Assembly (NCBI GenBank): GCA_964017195.1
Contig: OZ024891.1
Span: 4,955,494 to 5,019,493 of the forward strand
Reading direction: 5' to 3'
Source: Siderastrea radians
Lineage: Eukaryota; Cnidaria; Anthozoa; Scleractinia; Rhizangiidae
Length of the DNA stretch: 64,000 nucleotides
In this document: in pieces, positions 40,565-51,200 of the stretch
Numbering within the stretch: the first letter of the stretch is position 1
Layout of the letters: every line of letters starts with the position of its first letter
The notes under the pieces: generated by a model
The model's database searches: none
The model's input: only the letters and a program-made list of their open reading frames with translations
Told to the model about the DNA's origin: nothing
Made by a program: the position numbers and the translations under genes

Positions 40565-41115
40565 ATGTGTACTAAAGAAATACATGAAGAACTATATAAT
40601 AATGAAGATATGAGTATTGTTGGTCATTTTTGTAACCAAGTTATTACAGAAAACCTGGATGATTTTAAACCTGCACAATATGAAAAATGCCGTGTTCATA
40701 TGAAAATAATTAAAACATTAGATAATAATAAAGTTTGTAACAGATGCAGCCAAACACATGGTTACGAGCTTGTTAGAAAATTTGTTGATTTTTATGAAAA
40801 GCGACATATATTTCATAAAAAATCTGTGTATTTTAGAAAATACCATATAGAAAATACTATTAACAGAATAACACGCAACTATAAAATTAATATGGATGGT
40901 GAAGTTAGACAAAAGATATTTAGAATTTTTAATTTAATAAATGATATCACTCCTAAACTTAACAATGGTCGTAAAAGAATGGTTGATTGAGTATTAAATT
41001 TTTGGTCAGAAAGATATTAAAACTAATGGGAGTTAAATCTTATGATAAAATTCTTATTTCTAAAAGTAAGAAAACATTAAAGACTTGTGATTTATATTGG
41101 TTAAATATTGTCTAG
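40565..41115 (+). pseudogene. VLTF3-like late transcription factor, one frameshift
   Basis: A frame of 141 aa (40565-40990) continues after a frameshift near 40985 to TAG 41113-41115. It has a CxxC pair (VCNRCSQ), then HKKSVYFRKYHIENTINRI, an IR..I..IF..I....P.LN..RKR segment and, after the shift, ...LMGVKSYDKI.ISKSKKTLKTCDLYW. This order matches the VLTF3/A2-type core of poxviruses and other large DNA viruses. It stands alone on the plus strand between Bro-N/VRR-NUC (-) and the two-TM gene (-). The assignment is by pattern only. Confidence 0.5.
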
Positions 41116-41182
41116 CTAATTGGTCATAAAATGAGTGTAATAATTCATAGTCAACAACCAGCTGCTATCACTCTGTAACTGT

Positions 41183-41659
41183 CTATTTTTTGTGGTATTG
41201 CTTTTCAAACTTATATACAAGAGGACAAAGATCAATAATCATTCCATCAATCAGTATCATTCGATATATAAAAGTGGTATGGTTAAATTGATTTCCTCTT
41301 AACGAAGACCGTAAATCAACTAATACTCTTTCATATGTTGTGTAAGCAAATTTGGACAGTTCTATTTTCATCTTATAATCTTTAATTTCACTTACTGTTT
41401 TCAGCACTAATCCAGCCCCAGAAATAGCCCCTGATATAATAGGATTTAATGTAATCCCACCTGCTATTGTACCAGTAACAACTAAGCCAGCTGATCCAAT
41501 ATTTATAGCCAAATTCAATCGTTTGAAATGTTTGAAAGCCTTCTTATAACACCAAAAGCGTTTATGATAAAACTGATACAACGCTTTGATTTCTGATAAT
41601 TTTTCCTTACTGATATTCCTGTCAATATGATTAAAATTGAAGATGTTAGTTTTAGACAT
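41183..41659 (-). CDS. Two-TM (SLATT-like) protein of Polinton-2
   Basis: 158 aa, full length and unbroken. Same plan as the 2774-3262 protein: FYHKRFWCYKKAFKHF, hydrophobic hairpin IGSAGLVVTGTIAGGITLN / PIISGAISGAGLVLK, then KMKIELSKFAYTTYE..L.DLRSSLRG and a CPLVYKFEKQY end. Survival intact in an otherwise broken element may be chance or selection. Start context ctataatataATG. Confidence 0.78.
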   Translation of the reverse strand: MSKTNIFNFNHIDRNISKEKLSEIKALYQFYHKRFWCYKKAFKHFKRLNLAINIGSAGLVVTGTIAGGITLNPIISGAISGAGLVLKTVSEIKDYKMKIELSKFAYTTYERVLVDLRSSLRGNQFNHTTFIYRMILIDGMIIDLCPLVYKFEKQYHKK

Positions 41660-43904
41660 TATATTATAGATTTACATTAAAATTATGGTGTTCTATATTC
41701 AATAAATAGTAAAATTTCTTCATTATTAATATTATTAACTAAATCCACAAACATATGACCGAACTGTAATTCTAAATTTGTATTAATTGCTTGTAATTGA
41801 GTATTTTCTGATGACGTGACGTTATATATTTGATTTAACATAAAACCGTGGTTTATTTTCAAAGGTATTGCTGGATAGCTCGAATTTAGTTTAAAAAACA
41901 TAGCTTTTATTCTAAATATATTTACTGTTATTTGGAATTATTATTTTGTCACATCCGTTTAATAAGAAAGTTTTACCATTGTTCGTATTTAAGAGCGGTT
42001 TGCTGTAAGAACCGACTAAGGGTATGCAAGATAGAAAAATCCGATTTTCTCAAAATCTGCCAGAATAAAGGCTTTGGTGAACTAGTTCTAAAAATATAAG
42101 TTTCAGTTCGTTTAGGTATTTATTCATTTTTTAGTGAATATTTTCGTATTTTGCCCTTCGCGGCAGTCAAAATCAACGCCAAAATCGTGACTTTTCCGGA
42201 AGCTCCTGTTCAAATATTCAAAGCGTCCTAAATAAGATTAACCCGGGGAGTTAAAAGATCTTATTTCCTCTGTTTATTAGCAGTGTCAAAGTTTCATGAA
42301 AAGCGAACGTGAATTTTTAACGGAATTTTAAAATTTATACCCAACAACGGTCGTTAGCGAGAACCCAATTTAGGCTAAATTCAAGGCTCAAAAAGCACTC
42401 TGGTACATGGCTTTACACAATGAGACTATACTCTGGGAAAGAACAATCACTTCAACTAAACATCGGCCGAAAAACATTTTGGGACAAATGAAACGGGGAA
42501 TTTTGAGAGCGCTTTGAAAACAGGCCACTTGGGTAATATGAGCGACCCTTTGACCTTTCATGTCAACGGAAATCAACACGCAGCAGCTCTTAAAATGTGA
42601 CTTTCCTTCGCCAGAATACGAGTTTGCTTGTTTTTCTAGAATGTTTTCAAATAGAGAAAACTAGGATTTTGAATTTGGAGGCCTTTGTTCCCAATAATGA
42701 GCGATGTTGGGCAATTTAGCGAAGTATGTTATGAAATTGACCTACTGTATTTATTACCGAATTTGTTCATTTAAAGTCTGTTTACAACGTGAATGCGGAA
42801 TCAATAACGAAGTAAAAATCCGATTCATGAAATGCTTAGGAAATAACTCTTACCTAAGTAAGCTTTTCCTGGCTGGAAACTGCAACTTTCGTTGCAAAAC
42901 AAATAGCAAGATCGGCGAGCCGTGTTGCACGTGAGTTTTCAAATGTTTCTACAGTGCGGCCGAGGTTCCCTATGTTAGCGATTAACCAGAATTTAGGCCC
43001 GCATAGCGAGCAGTCGCAAAACAACACTATGGTGACGAACGCTTGTGCTTGATAGGAAAAAAAAGTAGGGGTAAAAGGAAAAAGAGAGCTTTTATTACAT
43101 ATACTTATTATGATATACTTTTTTTTACGTTCAAACCGGTGACACGTACTACTAAGCAAGTTCTCCCAATGCCGGTGGCCTTTAGGGTTTAATAGAGCCT
43201 TATAGTGCTAGCCCGCTTGCTGACGTCTCCTATTTCCTTTGCTTCACAAATGTCTTTCTCACTGCTCGTGTTCGATGATACAGCAGCCACACCCGTAGAC
43301 AAGCCTTTTCATACTGTCTTTCCTATGGATGTCGCACAGGTTCGAGTCAGTCATATGTGATGAGGTTGTGAAAAATTTAATTTTATACATAAAGAAGTAC
43401 TTCATCCAGTACAATCTGGCAGGTATCACAGAGATTTTTCGCACTTAATATCTCCCGTTTGGGCAGCGGTTCCTCTGCCTGTCCCTGGAAAAATGCTGAA
43501 TACTCCGCAAATCATCAGGACAATGATTCTCAACAAGCTAGAATGCTTTAGCGGTAGGAAACAGATTTTACTGCATTCAGCACAGTAACCATATGTTAAG
43601 ACCCTTGCCCACCTGCATTGCCAGAGCGAAAAATAAAAACAAAAACAGAAGCAACAACTGCCCATGTCGCCGACATCACAAGGGAACTCTGCTGTATAAC
43701 TCAAGAGATCAAGAATCCCACGATCGACACTGCTATCCTACGACGTGAGTACGCTGGGTGCTATCAACTGCTGTGTAGCATCATGTACTCTAAAGAACTG
43801 CCAATACCTGGACGGGTGTCTGCAGAGTGGATTTCGGTTACCCAGAAAGAGAAAAAGGGGCTTGTGACGTAGAGGTAGACACTATCGAAACCCTAGCCTG
43901 TGTA

Positions 43905-44990
43905 GCAAGCGTTTCTGTGGGCCTAGGGGTTTTCGTACGTTCGAAGCATTTTTCGCTTTTTGGCCGCGCAAAAATTGGGCCGAGTGCAAAAGAAGTGGGA
44001 GAAGGGGCCGGGAAAAGGGAGGAAAAAAACGTTTGTCCGCAAACCCCACGATTTTGAAAAACCCGTACGCCAAAGAACGTCAAACAAATCAGTTAACTTA
44101 ATTTGAGCGTGACCGCATCAACACAACTAATTAACTGTTTCTCTCCAGCTGGAAAATTTCCATGGCCAGGTTTGACTCGAGAAGGCGGCTGTTCGGTGGC
44201 TTCAAATCTCAGGGACTTTCGGGAAGCTTCCTCTTTCTACAAAGACTGTTGCCTGATGGAAGTTTGAGCAGCCGTTTAGACGAGTTGATACGCTGATTTG
44301 GCGGAGCTTGGGAAACAGGAGACTCGATATACTTGTTGCATTCCGAATAACTTCGAATAATGCCCTTAAGTTCCTAATTTTTCGAGCACCAAGATTGCAG
44401 ACACGTTCCGAAAATAACTATAGAAGTTTTCAACAACTTCCACTTTAACCACTCTGAAGATATCAGCAAGAATTGCTCCTTAAGAATCCTTTCTTTCCGA
44501 CGCTTTGAAAGGGTTCCCGAAGAAATAAAACCGATTTTCCTAGCAGAGATAAATTTCCAAATTTATTAACTTTGAAATTACAACGACAAATCCTGAAGCG
44601 CCCCCCTTTGAGTTTCCAACTTTCGAGGTTTCGATATCACATCTCCGAGTGCTTCGTCTCTGCAGTTCGTGGGTTTGACTTACGTGGAGCATGTTTTGAT
44701 TTTGACGAAAGTAAATTTGTAACATCCGGTGATCTGTTATTTGTTGCTTTGTTGTCAAGCTGTCACGCTATGAATTCACCAAACCTTGAGTGCTAAAGGG
44801 ACGTTTATCAAACTTGTGGCGTTTGCGGGCAAGCGTTTCCTTTTTTTGCCTCCCCCCCCCCCCCCCCCCACCTCCCGCTCCTTCCTTTTTTGCGCACGCC
44901 TTAATTTAGCGCGGCCAAAACGCAAAATGCCTCAAAAAGGCGGAAAAGTCTTCGGAAGTGCTTGCTACGCAGGCTATCAGAACTCACGAA
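43905..44990. repeat. Foldback inside the 5.66-kb element
   Basis: Inverted, diverged arms at about 43905-44060 and 44810-44985 share gcctgygtagcaagcgtttc, ttttggccgcgc and cgtttgyccgcaaac motifs, with a poly-C run in the right arm at about 44851-44870. Confidence 0.6.
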
Positions 44991-45760
44991 CTTAGACACC
45001 TGAATGATTATCACGATTTACAAATAGCTTGCGACTGTCACTTGCAACTTCCTCAAGTAAATTCGACGGTGTAAACATGTTAATCAATTTTGAGTTTTCT
45101 TGTGACACGGCAACAGTTTGGAGAGAGAGCGTTTGACGTTGGCAAAGGAAAATACTGGCCTAATTTTTTTACTGAAACATTTGCCATGAAAAAGAGACTA
45201 CTAATTAAAGTTGCGCAACAAACTGGGAACAGGCAAGAACTTGACATATATTCGAGTTGCTAAGAAAGCAGATAGGTCGAGGTTGTTCTCCAGGTACTAG
45301 TTCCTCACTGCACGATGGATGAGTTGTTCTCTTCGAGAATAATTTATAAGCTGCGTCACTCTGATAGGCGAATTGGCTTTTTACTTCGTTGTAAGTGTTT
45401 AAGTCATACTGCTGCGCTAGAGAAACAAAAGTTCTATACCCGATAGATTGTATTAGATCGGGCTTGTACAGTTACAGCACGCCATCGCTTACAACACTGG
45501 CCTGAACTTGTGCGACTTGCATAAGAAAGGCAGCGTGAAAACGCTAAGCATACCCATGCTTAGGAATGTTTTTTTTAGTATTTTGGCTTGGGCAGATGTA
45601 TTTCTCCCATGGCGCAGGGTGCAATATCTTTCTTTCTTAGCGGACATTAGACCTTCTAATTAAAGACTCTTAGCAAAGAAATAAAATGCAGCCAAGTCCA
45701 TGGTTGAGTTATGTAACCAAGGGTAGGGGGAAGGGGGTAAGAACAGTAGAACAGTAGTAT

Positions 45761-45776
45761 AAAATTATTATTATTA

Positions 45777-45817
<41 letters not shown>

Positions 45818-45822
45818 TTTTA
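45761..45822. repeat. ATT-rich microsatellite
   Basis: A long run of att/ttt units. It generates a spurious poly-Asn frame on the minus strand. Confidence 0.9.
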
Positions 45823-48800
45823 CAATCTTATCGCTTATGACAAGTTGAACCTGTGCGACATGCATAGGAAAGGCAGCAAGAAAAGGCTGAGAACAGCCGT
45901 GCTAAAGACTGTTTGTGAGTATTATGGCGTGCGCACAATTGTATCCCATGCAAGGCACAAATCACAGCACCTTCTGCCGTTGCGGAGCCAGTCGAGGGAA
46001 GTGGCTGCTGTTTTATCGAAATCTAGAGAAAGACATTCAGTCTGATTTGTGGGTTTTATGTGTTTTATTTACCAAAAGGTAAAATGTTTCACTAAGAATG
46101 GGAGTTTGAAGAGCCTTCTGGAGTGAATAATTGAACGAATTTTGTGTGTTTACTACGCTTCAGTCGCTTGTTCAACGAGACGCTAACCTTTCCTACTGCA
46201 ACGCTAAATTTTAGCGTGCTCCATTTGGTCGAAATCGATCACGTGACGCGATACTGTCTCTCCTCAGTGGCACCTATCACCGCATATTGGCAATTTTCGC
46301 TCAAAAATTAGCGTTGGACGATAAAAACAATAGAGGGATTCTGTCTCAGGCCCTATGTGTGATAGGTTCCCTGGGAAATTTGCTGTGCAAACTTCATATA
46401 AGCCCTCAAACTACGTTCTTGGACTAATATTTGTTGTGAACATCAAATTTCCTCCGGCAACCTATCAGCAACAGAAGAACTCTATTGTACGTGTCACCGG
46501 TTTGGATGTAAAAATATATATGTAATAATAAGTATATATGTAATAAAAGCTCTCTTTTTCCTTTTTCCCCTTCTTTTTTCTTCTGAAACACAAGCGTTCC
46601 TCACCATAGCGTTGTTTCCGACTGCACGCTATGCGGGCCTAAATCTGGTTAATCGTTAACATAGGGAACCTCGGCCGCATGACGCGCGCACTGTAGAAAC
46701 ATTTGAGAACTCACGTGCAACACGGCTCGGCGATCTCGCTATGTGTTTTGCAATGAAAGTTGTAGTTTCTAGCCAGGAAAAGCTTACTTAGGTAAGAGTT
46801 ATTTCCTAAGCATTTCATGAATCGGATTTTTACTTCGTTATTGATTCCGCATTCACGTTGTAAACAGACTTTAAATGAACAAATTCGGTAAAAAATACAG
46901 TAGGTCAATTTCATAACATACTTCGCTAAATTGCCCAACATCGCTCATTATTGGGAACAAAGGCCTCCAAATTCAAAATCCTAGTTTCCTCTATTTGAAA
47001 ACATTCTAGAAAAACAAGCAAACTCGTATTCTGGCGAAGGAAAGTCACATTTTAAGAGCTGCTGTGTGTTGATTTCCGTTGACATGAAAGGTCAAAGGGT
47101 CGCTCATATTACTCAAGTGGCCTGTTTTCAAAGCGCTCTCAAAATTCCCCGTTTCATTTGTCCCAAAATGTTTTTCTGCCGATGTTTAGTTGAAGTGGTT
47201 GTTCTTTCCCGGAGTATAGTCTCGTTGTGTAAAGCCATGTACCAGAGTGCTTTTTTGAGCCTTGAATTTAGCCTAAATTGGGTTGTCGCTAACCACCGTT
47301 GTTGGTAATGAATTTTAAAATTCCGTTAAAAATTCACGTTCGCTTTTCATGAAACTTTGACACTGCTAATAAACAGAGGAGATAAGCTCTTTTAACTCCC
47401 CGGGTTAATCGTATTTAGGACGCTTTGAACATTTGAACAGGAGCTACCGGAAAAGTCCCGATTTTGGCGTTGATTTTGACTGCTGCGAAGGGCAAAATAC
47501 GAAAATATTCACTAAAAAATAAATAAAAACCTAAACGACCCGAAACTTATATTTTTAGAACTACTTCACTAAAGCCTTTATTCTGGCAGATTTTGAGAAA
47601 ATCGGATTTTTCTATCTTGCATACCCTTAGTCGGTTCTTACAGCAAACCGCTCTTAAAATGCCATGTATGTGATGAACTGAATTCAACAATCTGTACCCA
47701 TTTATATCCAAATCTGTTTGTTATGTTAATTTACCATTTTCAATGACATAGGGTGTATCATAAACACTTGAATCCACATCACTTTGCGATCCCTTGATAC
47801 CATAAACAATCAAATAGCCAACTCCTTGAGTGGAGCTGCTTGTAGTACCCTGACAATGCATGTCAATGTAAATGTATTCGGGAGGAGTTATGCTCCACTT
47901 ATGTAAGTGAACGATGGATCTGCTGTAATTGACAAACAGCTTGGTGGCTTGTTGACCAATATTTAGCGAAGTGGAAACGACACTCACTGACAAATTTGTT
48001 GTGCTTGGAGGGAAAAATTCAATTGCCAAAGTGTACTCACCTTCTGGAAGTTTGAACATGTTAAAGCCAATGCGAGAAGAATACTCATTTTGAGCGTCTT
48101 TCCCCATTTTGAATTTATAAGCTTTTTTGTTGACATTGTGGGGGGAACCAGAAAAGTCTTCAATACCATCAAGTGGGCCATCAACTATTATGTTGTTTTC
48201 ACTTGAAGATTCATCAACATTTTCCATGAGATATCTGAAAGCACCTTTTTTATTAGTCGAGCTACTGATATGAGATTCATTTATCTTTTTATTAAAGTAA
48301 TTTTTCAGCCCTACAGTCACATCACCTTTGGCGGTGTGTACCTTATTGTTGACATAGCCGACATTAGCTGCCGATTTTATGTCTTTGTCATCAGTGGTTA
48401 AATTATTTATTTTCTTGTTGTTCATATTTCAATCAGAATTCACAATTTTGTTGAGTTTTAAATTGAGTTGGTTAGTAACGTAATTTTTATTACCAGCAGA
48501 GTACCCAAATCTTGGTGAATCTGTTATTCCTATTAATTCATTTCTGTTCATGCTTATAGAACCAAACATTACACCTCCATTTGTTTAAAAATTATCGTCA
48601 ACATATTTTTTGTTTGTTGCTTGATCTCCAGATGTTGGGTCTTTGACATTGAAAATTTCATGATTGTTCATGTTTATCGACTGTTCCATTGTGCCACCTT
48701 CTTTTTTTGACAAAAAGATTTGACGCATAATTGCATAACTAGTAGCTTTATTCAGGTTTCCATGAATTGGGTAACCATAATTCTTCATATTAGTGACGCT

Positions 48801-49062
48801 ATATTAATCTTCTAAATCTATGTCTTTTCCTTTTGTATGAATTGTTGCTATAGCATTGTGTAAGTGACTTTTATTTATAGCATCTTGACTATTAGTACCA
48901 TTAGCTAAATTAACAATTTTTTTATACTGTATATCATAATCACCATTATCTGTTAATTTAAAACCAACTCCTGGGGGTCCTCTTATTTGTTTAAATCCTT
49001 GACCATTTTTACTAACTGTACTATGTTCATTAAATATTCCCATTTATATATATATGATTATA

Positions 49063-49700
49063 TTAGATAGTTCCATAATTTTTTTTTACCATCTTCATAG
49101 GTTTATCAACATAACATAATGAGTATGGTTTTTTAGTGGTTTTAATGTATTTTTCTTTATCAATTCCCAGTTCTTGTGATATCAAGTTTCTTTCTCTATT
49201 ACTTGGAAAATCGTATAATGCGAAATGTGAACAATTCAATCTTATAGGTTTTGGTGTTGCATAATAACTCTGTGATAGGTAAATAACTGAACAGTTTTTA
49301 TGGTGCCCTTGTATAAAGTAATCAATCAAAGGCTTCTGGTTTTTCTCACAAACAAAGTCATCGAAGATAATTACTCTATGTAACTCTGTATTTTGTATAT
49401 CACTAACTGGTATAATATCACTGTTATTACAAACTAGGACATCATAACCAAACTGTTGACTGATTTCGTTCATTTTTCCATCATGTTTTTATATTTATCT
49501 TGCTCAAGGTTTTTAGCATATAAATGGAGTTGATCAAAATATATTAGTGGACTCATTAGCATGCGACATAGAAGATTAGTTTTTCCTTTTCCACTGTTAC
49601 CACATACTAGCATTGGAAATGTGTTCTTTGGCATGTATGGATATATTTGCGTAAAATTTTCATTTTGACTTTTACCAGAATCGTAATTAGGGATTTCCAT
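49063..49700 (-). pseudogene. Packaging ATPase of Polinton-2 with one frameshift
   Basis: Two overlapping frames (49470-49700 and 49063-49473) together span the whole ATPase. Walker A GNSGKGKT and Walker B VIIFDD are intact, as are YLSQSYY and LNCSHFALYDFPS. They are separated by a 1-nt change in a short A-run near 49470. Otherwise the gene is full length and about as diverged from the Polinton-1 copy as the integrase is. Start context gtatatATGG. Confidence 0.9.
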
Positions 49701-49791
49701 ATATACAATTATGTTATATAAAAATAAGTTCAGCTAAGTTTAGATAAGTTTAGATAAGTTGAGATAACATTATATAATGTATTAATATAAT

Positions 49792-50863
49792 ATGGATATA
49801 ACACGATATAAACAACTAACTATTCCTAAAATTGAAGCAGGGAAAATAACTAAAATAGTTCGCGATGTTATTCAAAGTGAAAAAACCTCTAAACAAGATG
49901 TTTATGAAAAAAAAAGGAGGAACTTGAACCTATTACTGAGCAATTGGAAAAAGAAAACGATGAGATTAGTAAATTGAGAGAAGAATCCAATAAAAAATAG
50001 TACCATACTATGAGCAAGTTCAACAATTAGCATTACCAGGTGCTAGTGGTGAACAATCATCAAAAATTCTATCTGATATGAACAAAGGATTCACATCTGG
50101 AGATTTAGCAATTTTACAAAAGTATGATATACCATTACCATCAAATGTATTGATGGAAACTTTAAAAGATGGAGATACAGTAAGTAAAGTATTAGATAAA
50201 ACAGGCGAAATCAACAAAGGACTCGGACGTGCTAAGGGGCATTTGTCTACAACTAAAACAGCACAGAAAAAAAAAATAAAGATAAAATAGCTGCATATAC
50301 TGGGGAAATTGACATTATACAAAAATACAGAAGGCGAATTGGTGTAATTAAAGAAGGGCAAAAGACTTTAACAATTGGTGAGGGTATTTACACACAAACA
50401 AAAAGAAACGCATACGAAATCAACCCAGAATCTGGTACCTATGGAAATTTAACCATTGATGTTCCTAAACTATATGGTCAGCTTAGATTAGTTACCTACC
50501 AAAATAAGAAAAAAGTTTATGATAAATAGTAGTAGATTTTGATACACTTGATCTGCTTACAAGGCGGTTCAACAGTAGCAAGAAATATAGTCCTTTATCA
50601 AAAGTGGTATTCGATGACTTGAACAGAATAGTGAAATTCCAATACATAGAACTTCCAATAAATACAAAAAGATAGGCAGTGGAGTTGTTTACTATAACAA
50701 CCCAGATGACCTCATTAGTCGTCTGGAGCTGCTTGGAGGTAGCATTATGGAAGGAAATGATGGAGTAAAAGATGAATTTACACAAATAGCACATACATTA
50801 AACAAACTCGGAGTTATAAATAATAATCAACTTAATGATTTGATCAAAGAATATATAATCTAA
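49792..50863 (+). pseudogene. Coiled-coil structural gene of Polinton-2, several frameshifts
   Basis: Starts MDITRYKQLTIPKIEAG at 49792, ends at TAA 50861-50863. In changing frames it encodes a charged coiled-coil (EKENDEISKLREE region), a GASGEQSSKILSDMNKGFTS block, a KGHLSTTKTA block, then YGNLTIDVPKLYGQLRLV and ...LELLGGSIMEGNDGVKDEFT. The last region aligns in position and pattern with the end of the Polinton-1 5963-6958 protein, but the N-terminal two thirds differ, so these may be swapped modules. Confidence 0.7.
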
Positions 50864-50884
50864 TAATATATGTTACAGGTCAAA

Positions 50885-50960
50885 TTTAACTTTAGGTATT
50901 TTTTTTCAACCTAGGTAAATTTTATTTTAACCTAGATTATTTTTTTTAACCTAGGTAATT
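50885..50960. repeat. Repeats of aacctaggtaatttttt at the capsid-gene deletion junction
   Basis: Three to four irregular copies of a unit combining aacctag(g)ta with a T-run lie between the 49792 gene and the MCP tail. They mark where penton and most of MCP were deleted. Confidence 0.6.
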
Positions 50961-50974
50961 TTTTTCCTACAACA

Positions 50975-51100
50975 AAATTGACATTCAAATACGAACTGTC
51001 AGGAACAACAGCCACAGCTTATTCTATTTATGCGGTTACATTGTATGAACAGGATATTGAACTACAGCAGAAGGATGGTAAACTGATACTTAGATCTTAA
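50975..51100 (+). pseudogene. C-terminal remnant of the major capsid protein
   Basis: About 40 codons (LTFKYELSGTTATAYSIYAV, then LYEQDIELQQKDGKL) align with the last residues of the Polinton-1 MCP (LILNYRLNT.PTANVRAHAI, VFYESEVIVNKVGNEL) and end at the equivalent stop. Penton, the small basic gene and the rest of MCP are missing. Confidence 0.7.
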
Positions 51101-51200
51101 ATTATTTTTCATATTATGTTACTAAGATCTTGAATTATTTTTATTAATTAAATATGTTTTATAAACCCAAAAATGATATAACATATATTATATAGAAGAA

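Larger units (their letters stand above)
41993..47653. mobile_element. 5.66-kb non-autonomous element with 1.16-kb TIRs and TTAA duplication
   Basis: TIRs are 41993-43149 and 46487-47653, starting gagcggtttgctgtaagaac. Flanks are TTAA 41989-41992 and 47654-47657, and the host gene reads through once one TTAA is removed. The interior contains foldbacks, a poly-C tract and an ATT microsatellite but no recognisable transposase. TTAA points to piggyBac-type mobilisation in trans. Short frames in the TIRs occur as mirrored pairs and are not genes. Confidence 0.88.
41683..49043 (-). pseudogene. Fibre-like gene of Polinton-2, split by a TTAA element
   Basis: The C-terminal part (41683-41988) matches the end of the Polinton-1 fibre (LLNGCDKIIIPN..., then NLELQFGHMFVDL and LLFIEYRTP). 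The rest continues at 47658-49043 in fragments (47721-48425, 48585-48788, 48804-49043) with the collagen-like RGPPGVGFKL and NNHEIFNVKDPTSGDQATNK shaft repeats. The insertion is exactly at a TTAA inside the codons for Gly-Ile-Leu-Asn-Thr. Additional stops show independent decay. Confidence 0.88.

Noticed and set aside
45656..45865. Poly-Asn frame on the minus strand
   Set aside because: It is translation of an ATT microsatellite.
42388..47308. Frames at 42388-42579, 42704-42934, 46711-46941 and 47066-47308
   Set aside because: They occur as mirrored pairs because they lie in the two arms of a 1.16-kb inverted repeat; no domain and no coding signature.
50020..50361. 113-aa minus-strand frame opposite the 49792 gene
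   Set aside because: Antisense shadow; the plus strand shows the conserved coiled-coil protein in shifting frames.
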